From NCBI GenBank assembly GCA_024349245.1, contig JALDNG010000007.1, positions 6,833,501 through 6,897,500 of the forward strand: a stretch of 64,000 nt of DNA. The letters are read 5' to 3'. Within the stretch, counting starts at the first letter, position 1; the number at the start of each line of letters is the position of its first letter. Of this stretch, positions 19,531-32,738 are shown in pieces. Position numbers and translations under genes: made by a program. The notes beneath the pieces are model-generated. The model was not told the DNA's origin. It saw only the letters and a program-made list of their open reading frames with translations, and made no database searches. The DNA is from Neodontobutis hainanensis. Its lineage: Eukaryota > Chordata > Actinopteri > Gobiiformes > Odontobutidae.

Positions 19531-22362
19531 TTTTGAAACTAGAATAGTGTTACAGCAAATTAGCTCATAAAACTGTGCCATATAATCTGACATTGTGTTC
19601 TAATAGTACAGTAATGTTGCAAACATTATAAATGTAATAAAAATACTGTCATGGGGCGTGTATAAAAATAGAGTTGATGAAAAGAAGACACACATAAAAT
19701 TCAAAACAACAGTTAAATGTTCACAACTGGTGCAACCTGTTCATTTGTGTGCAGCAAGAATGGCTTTAGAAATACTTACTTACTTGGTATGTTGTTTTTG
19801 CGACATTACCATATTTGCCATTTGCAAGTATTCTCGGGGTTTGTGCAAATAATCAACTTTAAATATGCCCAAAAAATGTTGTAGTAAACAAACGTACATC
19901 ACATTTTGTATGTTTAAAAAGGGATTTGTTTTTATACAAACCTGTCAGAAAACATGGTCCTGTTGTGGAGATCCCAGTTGAACAAAGTGCATATGCATTT
20001 GACTACGTTGACAAAATAAACAGCTGCATTGAATCAAATGGAAGGAGTTATTATTTTTATTACTTTCTGTTCCTACAACTCCCAGTGGACAAACTGGGCA
20101 CTGCTGTATGAGATGCATGTTCATGTTTTTTTAACTATTATAATGAAGCCTTAGGACATTTCTGACCTATGATTGGGTTTGTTCATAGACTCTGGTGTGT
20201 TCCCACAGTACTGCAGGTGTGCTCAGGCTGTGGAAAGACGGACACATTTAACTCATTTCGCAAGTTGTACAAATGAAAATGAAGATACTGGTTCTTCTTT
20301 TCCTTGTAGTGTCTCAGGTTGTGTTTCTACATGCACCAGGGCTGTTACTCTGTTGGAACTTGTTGGTTGGGTCACCTTCACATCAGCCCCAAACCATTTC
20401 TGTTTTCATACTCTTACTATCGAGACCAGGGATCAGCTGATGGCCTTCAGTAGCACACCTGATATTTTCAGAAGTTAAAGTTGAAGCAGATGGAGGTGCC
20501 AAGATTGCATGGAGAATGGGAGATCACCAGCCCAGATGCTAACATCTTACTAGACTGTTTCACTCAGACTTCATTTTTATGAAATGTCTGCAACTTTCTG
20601 TGATTAGTTGTCTTTTTCTGTTGTAATGTATCGATTTACCAGAATTTGTAGGAATAAAATGTCTCCCAAAGCAACATTATGTACTTTTTTTAACCTTAAC
20701 AATATTATAATGATATCATGATAGATTTCAAATAAGCCCTTTTTGTTTGGAGTAAAATAGCCATTGAAGCAAATGATAGTCCGGGTTTTGTTTTGTATTG
20801 AAGTTCAATTTTTTATGATTAAAAGCAGTACAACACTGGAGAGGAGCTGAAAATTTATTTGAATCTGATTAATGATGTACATGTCTCCTGTCATTTGAAG
20901 ATTTATGACCGAAGTGATTGCCTGAAGCATCTACCATACTTGTATACTTACGTGTGACATAACTCAGAGACAGGTGTGCATGAAAAGCCATCCCAACGTT
21001 TTTTCAAATGAAGCTTGTTCAAAAAAGATTGCATTTTTTTTTTGTTTTTGCTTCATCAAAGTCATTGCAATCACAGCCTATATCACCATACACACCTCTA
21101 GATTACATTAGTTAGTCCCTAAAATGTAAAGAATTGGTTTAGATAGCTGAAATTAAAATTTGGAAAAGTGTGACTAAACCAGAAACAAACCTTTACCACT
21201 ACAACTTATTGACACATTATTCCTCTTGCTTTTCTTTATTGGCTCCACATTTTGAAAAGTGTATGGCACTTGTACAACTTCCTCTTTGGTTTGGTTCAAA
21301 CTGTGCTGTTACAAAATCACTCAGAGGAAACGCGCCCAAATAGTTGCTGCTTGTGTTGATGTGCTTGTAAATATAAAATAAAGCAGACAGTGCTGATAAA
21401 ATGGAGGATTTCTTTTGCCCGATTTCCCAGCAGCTACGATGTGGAGAGCTCGTTTCTTTTGATGTGATCACAAACCTACACTCACATAGCTCATGGGTAA
21501 AGCTGAGAATCTGGAAAGACCAGTGGGATGGTGCCGAGCACAAACACTGCCGGGGCAATCCATGCAGAATCTCTCACTTGAAAAGATAACACCCACTCGT
21601 CGTTGGCATCGGGATTGTCTTGTAAGCAACAAACTGAGCACCGCTAAAAGGGTCAGACTGTGGAGCCAAAGACACAGGCTGGAAAGAGCCCCGGGGCAGT
21701 GCTGCACATGGAGATTTGCACTTTGTCGAGGGCAATGGGCAAAATCATTATCAACAGAGACTACGTCGACTGTTCCTGGAGTCTCGCTCACTCACAGCAA
21801 ACTGTTGAGGATAATAGCACTATCTGTGTGGCCTTAAATGCTGTGGGTGGTATGAAAAAAAAACAAAAAACGCTTGCAGTATTTTACATGTGGGAAGTCT
21901 TTTATCCAAACTAAATCACATTATGCTCCATAATACTGTATATTTTTGAATAAGTGATTAATGTCTCTAGTTCAATCTACTATACAAAACATTTTACTTC
22001 ATTTGATAACACTTCTAGATATTAAAGGATGTTTAAGCCTTCCCCAAAGCATTTTCTGTTTAAAAAGTGAGATTGTGACAGTTGTTGCTGTGAAAAAAAA
22101 ATGATACAATTCATCTTCTATTAGTTTGAAGTGAATCCATATTCTTGGAACCAATCACACATTTCTTATTATAGAGCATTTGACTCGGAGGCAGACACGC
22201 AGCACTTCATGTTTTGCAAGATTCATTTTGCGTCACTATTTTTGATTTATGACTTGTATTGACAGAATCCATTTGTTACAGTCTGTTACTTAAATACTAG
22301 ATCACAACAGGTGTAATTACCAGCTATGTACTAGGTCATTAGGTTACCGGGTACAGGGTGTA

Positions 22363-22823
22363 AGATGATTTTAAGATTTTATTGATTTTTGAAGTTTAAA
22401 TGGCCTTTCTTGACGGAACTCTTGTCCTTTCATAATCCAACTAGAGCAATGAGATTCTGAAACCATCTGCTTTTACATGTGCCTAAAAACCAAAGGAGAC
22501 AGAGCGTTCTCCGTAACTGCCCCCAGACTCTGGAACAGTCTGCCCCCTGACATTTGAACCACACAGTCCCTCTACATTTTTTAAATCTCTTTGCACTGGC
22601 TTTAAGCACTAGTTGAGCTGCACTTTTTTTTTCTTGTTCTTTTATCTAGTTTTTTATTTGAATTGCAATTTAGCTACTTTTCTGTGTTTTTACTTGATCT
22701 TACCTTGTTATTACTTATCTCATTCAATTTGTTTTTTGTTAGTTTGTAAAGCACTTTTGGCAGCTATGGTTGTTTTAAATGTGCTCTATAAATAAACTTG
22801 ACTTTAACTTTGACTTACTTACT
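22363..22823 (+). mobile_element. 5'-truncated LINE (L2/Rex-like) 3' end
   Basis: Near 22488-22558 the frame reads TKGDRAFSVTAPRLWNSLPP followed by DI and a stop. This is the characteristic C-terminal motif of non-LTR retrotransposon ORF2 proteins in fish. The 3' end, GTGCTCTATAAATAAACTTG then ACTTTAACTTTGACTT, is a typical microsatellite-like LINE tail. Only about 460 bp remain, so it is 5'-truncated and dead. It is bracketed by identical 14-bp repeats (22349-22362 and 22824-22837), possible target-site duplications. Confidence 0.8.
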
Positions 22824-24123
22824 GGGTACAGGGTGTACTATATTACGTAACTAGTGGGTGGGTGTAATTTCTAGGCACAGAGGCACCATTCGGTATAACA
22901 CCTACAGCTACACATGTGTGTATTATTAATTTGACTTCAACGTTGTTTAGGAAATGTAAGTGTCACTAACAAAAGTGAGAAAAGGTTGTTCAAGTTAGTA
23001 TTTCATGTAAAATGTGTCTTACAAAGTCAGCAGAGTTCATATGTTGAATATGTATTCATGTATACTTCTTTCATTTTAATGGCATAGGTACTGTACATTA
23101 AATGCATCAATGAGAAAGCACTACAAGAGTAATATTTTATATATCCTTGGTTATTACCAAGTATTAAAGCGGGATCAGTGGGGTACAGGGTGAATACTTA
23201 CTTATAGGTTGTTGTGGTCTGATATATGACAAACCTTCCCACCCTCAGCATGCTTATATCTTGTGACTATGTCCACAAACACGGTAAACTACTTCCCATG
23301 AGACAGTTCCAATCTGTTAGAGGCAGCATTAGGTGAACAAATTGCTTTCTCAAATTCCAATGAAGCACAATAATAGCTTCCGTGGGAGTGGCAAACAATT
23401 TCAAATTCATAATCTATAAGTCCAGGGATGAGCCCAGTGGTCCTATTGATCCCTGGAACTTTAAATTAGTTGAACAAAAACCTTTTTCTCCAAATGCCAC
23501 CACTGTGGAGTCAGTAAAAAATGGTCTGAGAAAACCTGATGGCATCTGTGTCTGAATCTTTGCAAAGAAACAATGCAAGCTGTCATAATTTGGGAAATGG
23601 ATTACGTTATGTTCTTTTCTAACACAGCAACAAGGAGAGACAGCAAAAATGATCTTAGGTTAGGTTAGTCTTTCTTAAAGCCAGGTTAGGCTGTTTTTGA
23701 GGGCATTAAAACTGTAGCAGACCCTTTGTCATCTTACAAAAGCAATAACTTCCTAAATGACCCTCTCCTTTTTTTTTTGCAGTTTCTACACACTGACAGA
23801 TTAAAGCGCTGCAAACAATTTCGACTTACTACAGCTTTAATGTACATAATTTATTGCCCAAAGATTGCAGAGGAATTTAAGAAAAACCTTTACCTGGTAG
23901 GTGACTACAGTGTTATTTGTAAAGGCAAAAGAGGCTGGCTGTACAGTGCTGCAATTAACCACTGAATGATATTGTTTCTGGTTTATTCTTATTTATACTT
24001 TAAATTTGGATATTTAGAGGGCTGCACTTGTTTTTTTTTTTTTTTTTTTCTTTTTCATTTTATGGACTCACATTCTTTTTCTTGGCATATGGCTTTCATT
24101 TAATTCCCACATATTATGTTCAT

Positions 24124-24257
24124 GTTATTTTTTATTTTATTTTTATTTTTTTTGGTCTTTTTGCTTTTATTTGATAGTAGAAAAAAGACAGGAAACGGGG
24201 TGAGAGTGAGCCGAGTCACCCATGAGTTTGGTATGTGCTCTACCAAGTGAGCTCCCT
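24124..24257 (-). mobile_element. tRNA-derived SINE
   Basis: On the minus strand it starts GGGAGCTCACTTGGTAGAGC (A box). It then carries a degenerate B-box region, TTTCCTGTCTTTTTTCTACT, and AAATAAAAGCAAAAAGACC, ending in an A-rich tail. These strings match an abundant teleost SINE whose consensus ends in CAATAAAGGCAAAAAGGCC. The CACTTGGTAGAGC stretch is diagnostic. Confidence 0.8.
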
Positions 24258-27200
24258 GTTAAGCTCGTGTTCAATGTAGACACCAAAGACCATGTTTTTA
24301 ATTCCTAAAGTATGAGCCATAAAATGCTGACTCCATCTAACGAGGAAAACAGCTGTTGCTAATTGCAAAGACTAACTTTGTTCAATTCAGTTCAGCTTTA
24401 TTAATCCCCATTGGGAAATTCAATTGTTAGGCCTCTTCAAATGAATTGATTCAGACTTTCTCTGGCAACAACTGATTGATTGATTGTAGGGTCTTAAAGC
24501 AGTCAGGAAGAAGAGGTTATTTTGTCTTTCCACCATCTTAGCAAAACACAAAGCCATATAATTTGAAACTTGATTTTCAAGAAAATTACTCCATATTCCC
24601 GACCTGATGCACAGTCTATCATTAATGTACAGCACAATGGATGCAACCAATAAAGTCATTCATTTATAAAACTTTAGAAAATTAAATAAAAATTTAAGCA
24701 AGTTCCTAGTTTATGAATCTTGTTCACTGACAATGGCAATGAACGTTCTCATGATTCTGATTCTGTTGTGGCAGTTTGCGTCCCCAGCCGTTAGCCTTGT
24801 GTCCTGCTGGTTTCCATTGCAGCCATGTAATTAGATGCATAAGGTGAGTGCAAGGTGAATCCAAATCACTGTAATTAACTGTCATTAACTGAAATGGGGC
24901 GTGTGGTACGGCGAGAAACCAGCAGCGGAAGGTCTTCATATGCTTCATATAACGAAATCTGTTCCTATTCTCATGGACAGATTGAGATTCCCCTCAAGAA
25001 TGATCCCTTAATAATTTGATGGTTGGATTTCAGAAATGGATTTTAGTACAGTAGAAATCATGTTGGACCAAATGTAACCTATTATCAAAAAAGGGCTTGA
25101 TAAAGTAATTTTTCTAAGAATATATGAATTTGGTAATTCTGTAATAGACATTTACATTTGCATGATGCCAATTATAAAGAACTAATGAAAAATAGAGACG
25201 GGAACTTATTAATTTTACTTTCACTGTAAAATTGCATTACTACTAAAGGGAAAAAATATTATGTGCACTAAATTATTATTATCAGTATAAAAGAGAAACA
25301 AATGCAGATCATTACATTTAGTCTATACCATAACATATTAGAGAGCAGTAGCTCATTTATTTCAAACATGTATGCACAATAAAATCAATTACTGACAAAC
25401 CTGACCTTTTGAGCAAACAAGCCCCCATACATTAGGAAATGAATACAACTCACCTGGTCCATCTTTGTTTAAAATCCTCTCTTGTGATCCGATAAAAGGG
25501 GGACGGGATATATTCCATTTATTTTTATAGCCGAATATTCTATTAACAGCTAGTGATGTATGGAGCACATCTTGTATTATTTCAAATTCAGAAGACATTG
25601 AAGATTTATTGATTTCTGTCATTTACCATCAGAACTGAGCTTACTCATGCAGCAGGTCACTCGGAGTCTGTAAAGTGACTGTGATGAATAGAAAGTGGCC
25701 TAAAGTCTGATGATGAAAGGCAGTTATTACAGACAGGATACACTATGCTCCTTTTCTGCACATAAAAGCACAGCAGAGTAGTCATTTGTCAATAGTGCAA
25801 AGTGGACATTTACTTAGGAGTAAGTCCACACAGTCAGAGCGGTTTCTTTTGCACGCTGATTTGCATTTCCTCTCTAAAGTCTGAGATGACTTTGAGTGTA
25901 ATCATCAGCAAGGTTTATGAGGCAGAATTGTCTCCAGGTGAGACACTGTGGTCATTGTCAGTAACTCAGCCATTTGTGCCTAACCACTGTGTCCAACCAG
26001 CTTTTACAGAATGCCAAAATTCTGGTTTTAGGTGTTTTTTGTGAGTCTTCTGAAGCTACAGTAAGTTTTACAAGGAGTACAAAGAATCCTAAATCAGCAT
26101 ACCATCAAACTTTTGTAACCCCTTCAGTGGCTTCCTTTATGGTACTGTTGCTGAAAGGTCCAAGAATACCTAGGTCAATAGGTCAAAGCAATTGACATAC
26201 AATTAGCATCTTTTGGCATGAATGAAAAACATTGCATTTGCCCTCTACATTGCATTAAACATTGGGATAATATGTGACATTAAATAGAGAGTCCTTTAAA
26301 TGTAGGACACTGAAACTCTTTAAATTTGAGGTTTTAGAGGATCTGAAGAAAGTATTTATTCTGCTGTACCTCCAGCCTCTTATAATGCTACTCACAAGGA
26401 TGTAATCACTTCTTTATTGTAGTTAATGACAGTATACCTTTATTTTACATATCTACATTTCAATAATGATGCCCGGGGCACACAGAGTCACGTTTCTTTT
26501 CGAGTCTTGTGTCAGTTTACTGCACAAAAGATAAGACAAAGTTGACACAAATGACAGCAGCTCACTTCAAGATTTTATTGACAATGTATTTCTTCTCCTC
26601 AGGACAATAGAACAAACCCAAATGTTGCACAAAAAACACAAACTTTATAACAAGGCCTGCAAATTTGAAGTCCATGACATTCAGTTATTTTTTAATTTTA
26701 TTTTATTTTTTCTTCGACAGCAGAAACTAAATCATTTCTGGAAGGTAGAAAACTTCTTTATAAACTTTCCTGTACAAATTCTACAAATGAAGTTATCCGT
26801 TACAAGCTCGGATGATGGATGGATGGATATGCTCTTTTTTAAGGATGTGCTGATGTTCACATGAGGTCTGTGGTGCGTTGGAGGAGATGACTTTCTGTGG
26901 CGATGTAAATTCAAATCAAAGCTGGCGACCTGGAGAGAACGAGCATTAGGCTTTGTGACTGCGGCGATGCATTTAGAGACATGATGGAAATAAAAAGTTG
27001 GGTGCTTTACAGAAGAGGTAAACCCGGGACAAAAATCCTTCAAAACATCATTCAACAGATCAAACCCAGCAGTGTAGCTATGGATCAAAATCTAGCACTG
27101 CTTCTCAAAGAAAGAAAAGCTATGTACACACTAATGCCATGGAAACAATCTTTGACCCATTCACATGTAATCCAACAGAAACAGAAAAAAGTAGTCCAAC

Positions 27201-28847
27201 AGCACAGACGAGTAGGAAAATGATAGCTGCAACATAATATGACAATATCATTTTGTTCACACCAAAATATGGACAAAATTGTTATATTATGTGGCCTGTA
27301 TGTTGATATAAGTGACTAGAAAAAGTCTCCTGAAATCTGATGTTAAATTTAGCAGGTCGTCATTGAGTATAATTGAGTACTCTCCGATACCAAGTACACA
27401 TATGAGAACATAATATATTAGCCACAGAGTTCTGTGCAGTCTCAGATGTTTTATTAGATTTTAAATTTTTACCAGTTTTGAGTGTCTTTACTTTAACATA
27501 TTTTGCTCAGATTTGATCACATTTCTTTGTATTATAATATTTCCAAAAAGGGTTTAGTCTTGAAAAAGAAACTCACTGACATGTCTGCTGGATTCCATAT
27601 GAACGCAGCTATAGACTTCGACTTTGCTGTCTTGTACTTTGTTTGAATGTCAGAGATCGCATCAACCAGCCTTTTGACCCATAAAAAAATATCAGGAAGG
27701 AAAATAATTAAAAGTGAACCACTGTGAGAAGCCCTTTCAGTGTTCTCCCTTGTGTAACAGTCACATTGTGAACAATACCAACAAAATAGCACTGCAAATA
27801 TTTGCTGCGCTTCGCTGTGAATGTTTTTATTTAAAGCTTTTGCGGCACAATCCCTTCCTCACACAAATGTTTCTTTCAGTAAATAACATGCATACATCTT
27901 CTTTCATACCAAACCATGCGTGCAACCATCATTCTGGACTTTATCTCCACTCCTGATGAAAGCTGGTGTCAGTGCGGCGTGCCACCTGAAAGTATTTGAA
28001 AGTGAAGAGGGTGCGTGGGGCGGCAGAGAACAGGAGAGCAGCTCATTTTGTAGACTGACGCTGTCTTTCTAGCTCTGTAAATGATGTGTTCTTTTCCTTC
28101 TATTTGATGTTCTGCCACTGTGTTTGATCTCAACAGGCTCCTATTATACGAGTGCATGTAGGAAGGTTAAGAGGAGCTGGGCCTAACGGGGGGTTCATCT
28201 TCTGCCCACACTGTGTATTCTCAGACCTGTCATTGTCTCAAATGTCTTTGAATGTTCACATGTGCAGACGCTGTTTTGGAATTGAACCTATAAACATGTT
28301 GATGAAGGTGACAGTAAACAAGTAATGTAAGCAAACTATAGGAGAATTTCTGAACATAGTCTCTAGCTGTCCTCATGAAAGTTAAATGAATATTTTCTTA
28401 CTAAAAAGTGTTTTTTTCTTGAGCAGCAAATCCAGATTGTTAATGGTAATTCTTAATCCGCAGTAAAAAATAGTCCCAAGCAGATGTTCTGTTCACTTCT
28501 GTTTGACCAACTTTAGCCAGAAAACGACAGAGGCCAGCTGTTCGGGGATTACATGAAGCTTCTTCTTGTACAGGAAATATTTATTTCATTGAAAGCTTTA
28601 GCCTCACAGGCCCAGTCTGGATGGAGAAGCCTCAATTTTGGACCTGAATTTGTCACTTGAGTGCGGATCATTGAAGCGTACTTATTAGAAATGGGTTGAT
28701 TTAAATTGGAAAGACTGAACTGTTGAAAGAAGACATTTGCTCAGCTCACATTACTGCAGGTCAGTTCACAAGTCAGTAGAAAGTAGTGATGAGCTTTTTA
28801 TTGATTCTAAACTACAGACAGTAAAGAAATAGTGGACCATGCGGCTG

Positions 28848-28855
28848 TGACGTCA
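28848..28855. promoter_or_regulatory. CRE palindrome TGACGTCA in the intergenic region
   Basis: Perfect CREB/ATF site; shares TGACGTCACCAGT with the nos1 intron copy. About 11 kb upstream of the nos1 promoter. Confidence 0.35.
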
Positions 28856-31800
28856 CCAGTACCAATAAGTTGTTTCATATTTGTAAAAAGAGAAAAGTTG
28901 GAGAAGTGAGCTACAATTTTAACCAAATATCTGTACACATAACCGAATAAAGTCCACTGTTTTTAATAGTTAGCTGCAGTTACAGCATATGCAGGCTAGT
29001 GCTTAATGTCATATACCATTAGTGTTTGTCTAGCCACAGACTACCATCGCAGTCAAACAGTAGACCTTCAAAATCATAATCTTTGAAAAGAAGTTTTGAA
29101 AATATCTTTGAAACTAACAGAAGGTGAGCTAGCTCTGAATTACAATGACCAGATCCAAGGGTGACCTTACAGCATAACTGGTTTTAAAATCGTATTTAAT
29201 AGAGCATAAAATGAACAATAAAATGCTCAGTTGTGTTTGATTGTTAAATAAATGTAGCAGCATATCACCGGTTATTAGTCAACCAGCCCTTACTTCCACA
29301 TGAGACTCTGTGTAAATTTATGATCCACTAAACTACTTTCTATGCTCAATGTACAGATCATTCTTCTGTGGACATTTTCATGTTGTATGCTTCAAACAGC
29401 AGCTCAACATGGTGGTACTCCACATGTGGCCATTTGTCGAGCGCAGAGCAACCTTAAAATGTCAGTGTGTGCCTCTGCACACAATGTTAAACATACAGCG
29501 CAAGGGTCAGAGAGACACCCAATGGTCTTAATTACTAATGAGGTCAGGGGAGCATGTTACCTTCAGTGCTTATTAGATTACACAGTGTGGGTTAGGTTAA
29601 CATTGCACAGTAAATGTGTGTGAAACCAACTGCGGGACTTGTCGATTTTGTTGCATAGTATAGGGGAAGAGAACTCAAATAACATGCAGTAAATGAATGC
29701 ATCTTTTGGGAGCTAATTTGTTGGAGAAAAAGGTACGATCCGCTTTGATTGGACTCAATAAAAAGTGGTCGTCAGCTCTTGTGTGGCTTTCAACATTCAT
29801 TTAATTCTCCTTCCCTCGCTGCCAGGGGGTTCATTTATCAGTCGGGACAAAAGCTGTGTGTTGATTTCTAAGTTAGCAGACCATGTAATAGAATCAATTA
29901 AGGGAGATCATTTCGGGGGAACATTTGATTGTGTCCACCTGCGCTGGGTCCCTCTCTGCTTTATTTCACACTGGAGACGTTGAGAAAAGTGGAGAAAGTT
30001 GGACCAAGGAAATAAGCACTTTTCTTTCAAACTTTACGACCAGACAGGAAACATCCAGTGTGCTTGTATACATCCAAATAAAACCGGCATCACTGTGTGT
30101 TTGTGGGATGCCCTTAAACAAGGCTTCACCTTGGCACTGTGCAGATGCAGCTGTTCTGTCACCACCAGTGGAGACTGTGCTCGTGCCGGCAGATGTGCAC
30201 AGCGGTGGCGAAAACAACTGTGTGAGACGGTGTTTGGTTAGAGGCACGGCAAATCAGGCAAACACAAAGAGGGGACGATTTTATGGGAAGTTGCTCATGG
30301 AGTGTGTCGATAAAGAGTGGTATTTTCAACACAGTGGCCTTGGTTAGCTCTCTGTTTGGTGGTTTGTAAAGGAATACACCAATGGGTTTGTTTAAGCAAC
30401 ATTACGTTAAAATATATAGCCTTACAGTCATTAAGAGGGTTCCGTGACAAAAAGAAGGAGCCCCCCTCTCGGGGTCCCAGGTTGGCCGCTAAGAAACTGC
30501 ACAATTTTTGCATTTTTAGATTATAACCTTAGGAACCCTCAACTACCCTTGGTTTGTAAATGAGTAAGCAAACATTCTCACATCAAGACAATTATGCTCC
30601 AAAAAAAATAATATTATTGTACCATGTTATTTCATGTGCTCTTAGTCTTCACTCTTTGTCCAGAAACTTACTAACTTGATTTTATTTTAAACTTATAAGC
30701 ACAATTTTCTCTGTGTTTTTCAATAGTGTTCAAATGGGCCAGGCTTTTCAGAAGGGCTAAACAGTGACTTTTCATATTTAAAGATTCTGGAAATGTGTGG
30801 ACAAAATAAAATAAAATATGACATATTCCCGACCTGGAACAACTAAAATAAAAACATTAGTATAGACATAGCCTTGATCATACATGTTCCAACCTTATCT
30901 CTAGCAAACACACAGAAACATTTAAAGCTTTTAAGAATGGTGTAACATTTGATTTATGAACTTGATGCAAAACCACTGATAGGGTCCTTTAAAGGGTAAC
31001 TGCACCTGATCTAATCATTCTGCCTTCTTTGTATATATGTCAGAGCAGAGTGCAGTCCATCCTCATGACAAGCACAACACATAGAATAGGTCCAGTGTCT
31101 TGCTCCATTTCACATTTGAAAATACTCTTAAAGCTTCTGTGTGGAACCTATATGTGAGGTTAAGTTTTAAGGAAAGGTTTCTTGCTCCTGCTTAGAGACA
31201 CTCAACAAACATCCTCATCAAATACAATGCATCATTCTACGAACATCAGCAAGAACAAAGGAGGAACTAAAGATTTAATTTCCCAAGGCGTAATATATTG
31301 TTGTATGGTCACATATCTCCAGAGATATTACAGGTGTCCCACAGTGTTCAATTGTACCAGGCACTAAACAAATTTACATTACATTTTCTCAGCGTAAAGC
31401 AGCTGTTCCATGTGTTTAGGTCTTTTCTTCAAACAAGAGCCAGCCTCAAAGTATTGTATCTCTCTGACAAGCTTCTGCCGAGGTGGAGGAACACCACATT
31501 ACAATTCTTAACCATTTGGCAAGTCTTCACACACTTATGTATGGAAAAAACTGATAAAAGCATTCGAATGATTGAGTTGGACTAGGACACCATCGACAAC
31601 AGCAGACATAGACATGGGCTACATTACGCCTCGGGATGAGAAAGAGAAGATAATACAATCACACCAGTCAGAATCTCAAAAGCTAGACGTATTCCATATT
31701 CCACAAAGGAGCTTTAAGAGGTTTTCAGACATACTCTCTTAATCCACTGAACTGTGACACATTTCCGTTAAAATGAACATTGTGCAATCTTTTGGACAAT

Positions 31801-32633
31801 CATTTTTTGTTGATGCAATAACTTCCAACCTCTGTGTTCCCGATGCTGTTCCTGTGTCTCCAGGTCTGGGCTAAAATGCAGAGAATGGCATAATGCACAG
31901 TCATAGTGGTTGAAAGCATATCTGCAGCTGATGGTGAGTTGCAGCATGGCATGAATGGTATTGTAAGCATGTCGTTGTTTTGGGGGCGGGCTTCAGGCAT
32001 AGAGCGGAGAAAAGGCCTCTTTGTAAGAGTGTCTGCAGCACGTTTGTCTCAAAGTGTACAAATCCTAACCGCTAAAGGGTCCGACCAGGCAATAGTGGAG
32101 TGTGGATGTGTTAGAGCTGGAAACGGGGGAAGCAGAGTGGGACAGGACAGGAGAGGTGGATGGAGCAGGTGTGAGCAGAGCTGTGGACGCAGAGCCTCAT
32201 CGATGCCTCCATTACAGCCTAGAGCAGAGAGTGGGAGAACAGAGACACCATTAAGTGATGTTACTGCATACACACAGTGCAGGACACAGGCTACACACAA
32301 GCAACACATGGAACCAGGCACGCCTCTAAATCAGCTGGGATATAGGCTCGGCCACAGGAATATGGATGTTGTCGTAAACACGTATTTAAGGAAGTAAAAA
32401 TATGTTTCTGTTCACACAAGAGGATTCTAAAGTAAGACTGAGTTAGCGATGGATAGCATGGACACATTTTTAGTAGTGATTCCATAATGAATACAAATTA
32501 AATTAATCAATTTTAGAATTCTAACTTAATTCAGACATAATTTTCTTCTGCTCCATAATTTTATGTTTAGACCATTTCTGCTTTTTACATAAATAACAGG
32601 ACAGCTGTTAAATTACCCTGTTAGCATTACTAG

Positions 32634-32738
32634 CAGGGTTGCCAGGTTTTTTGCAACAGAAATAGCCAATGACCAATCAAACTAGCCCAATAATGCCAAA
32701 ACTAATTCTGCAGTAAAACCGCGGACTTGGCAACACTG
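32634..32738. mobile_element. hAT-like MITE with imperfect terminal inverted repeats
   Basis: The left end CAGGGTTGCCAGGTTTT and the reverse complement of the right end CAGTGTTGCCAAGTCCGCGG share CAGNGTTGCCA. The ~105-bp length and CAG(T/G)GTTGCC termini fit nonautonomous hAT elements of vertebrates. CTAGC sequence flanks both sides, but a clean 8-bp duplication is not evident. Confidence 0.6.

Noticed and set aside
21217..21914. Overlapping frames on both strands of 84-114 codons
   Set aside because: No domain or family resemblance; overlapping frames on both strands suggest base-composition chance.
26732..27088. 118-codon minus-strand frame near an AATAAA at about 26573
   Set aside because: Could be part of an untranslated RNA end, but no gene structure can be tied to it.
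29925..30347. 140-codon plus-strand frame and its antisense partner
   Set aside because: No recognisable protein features, no homologous pattern known to me.
31906..32397. 163-codon plus-strand frame
   Set aside because: No recognisable domain, biased composition, no splice or promoter context. Possibly a conserved noncoding or GC-richer patch, but nothing decides it.
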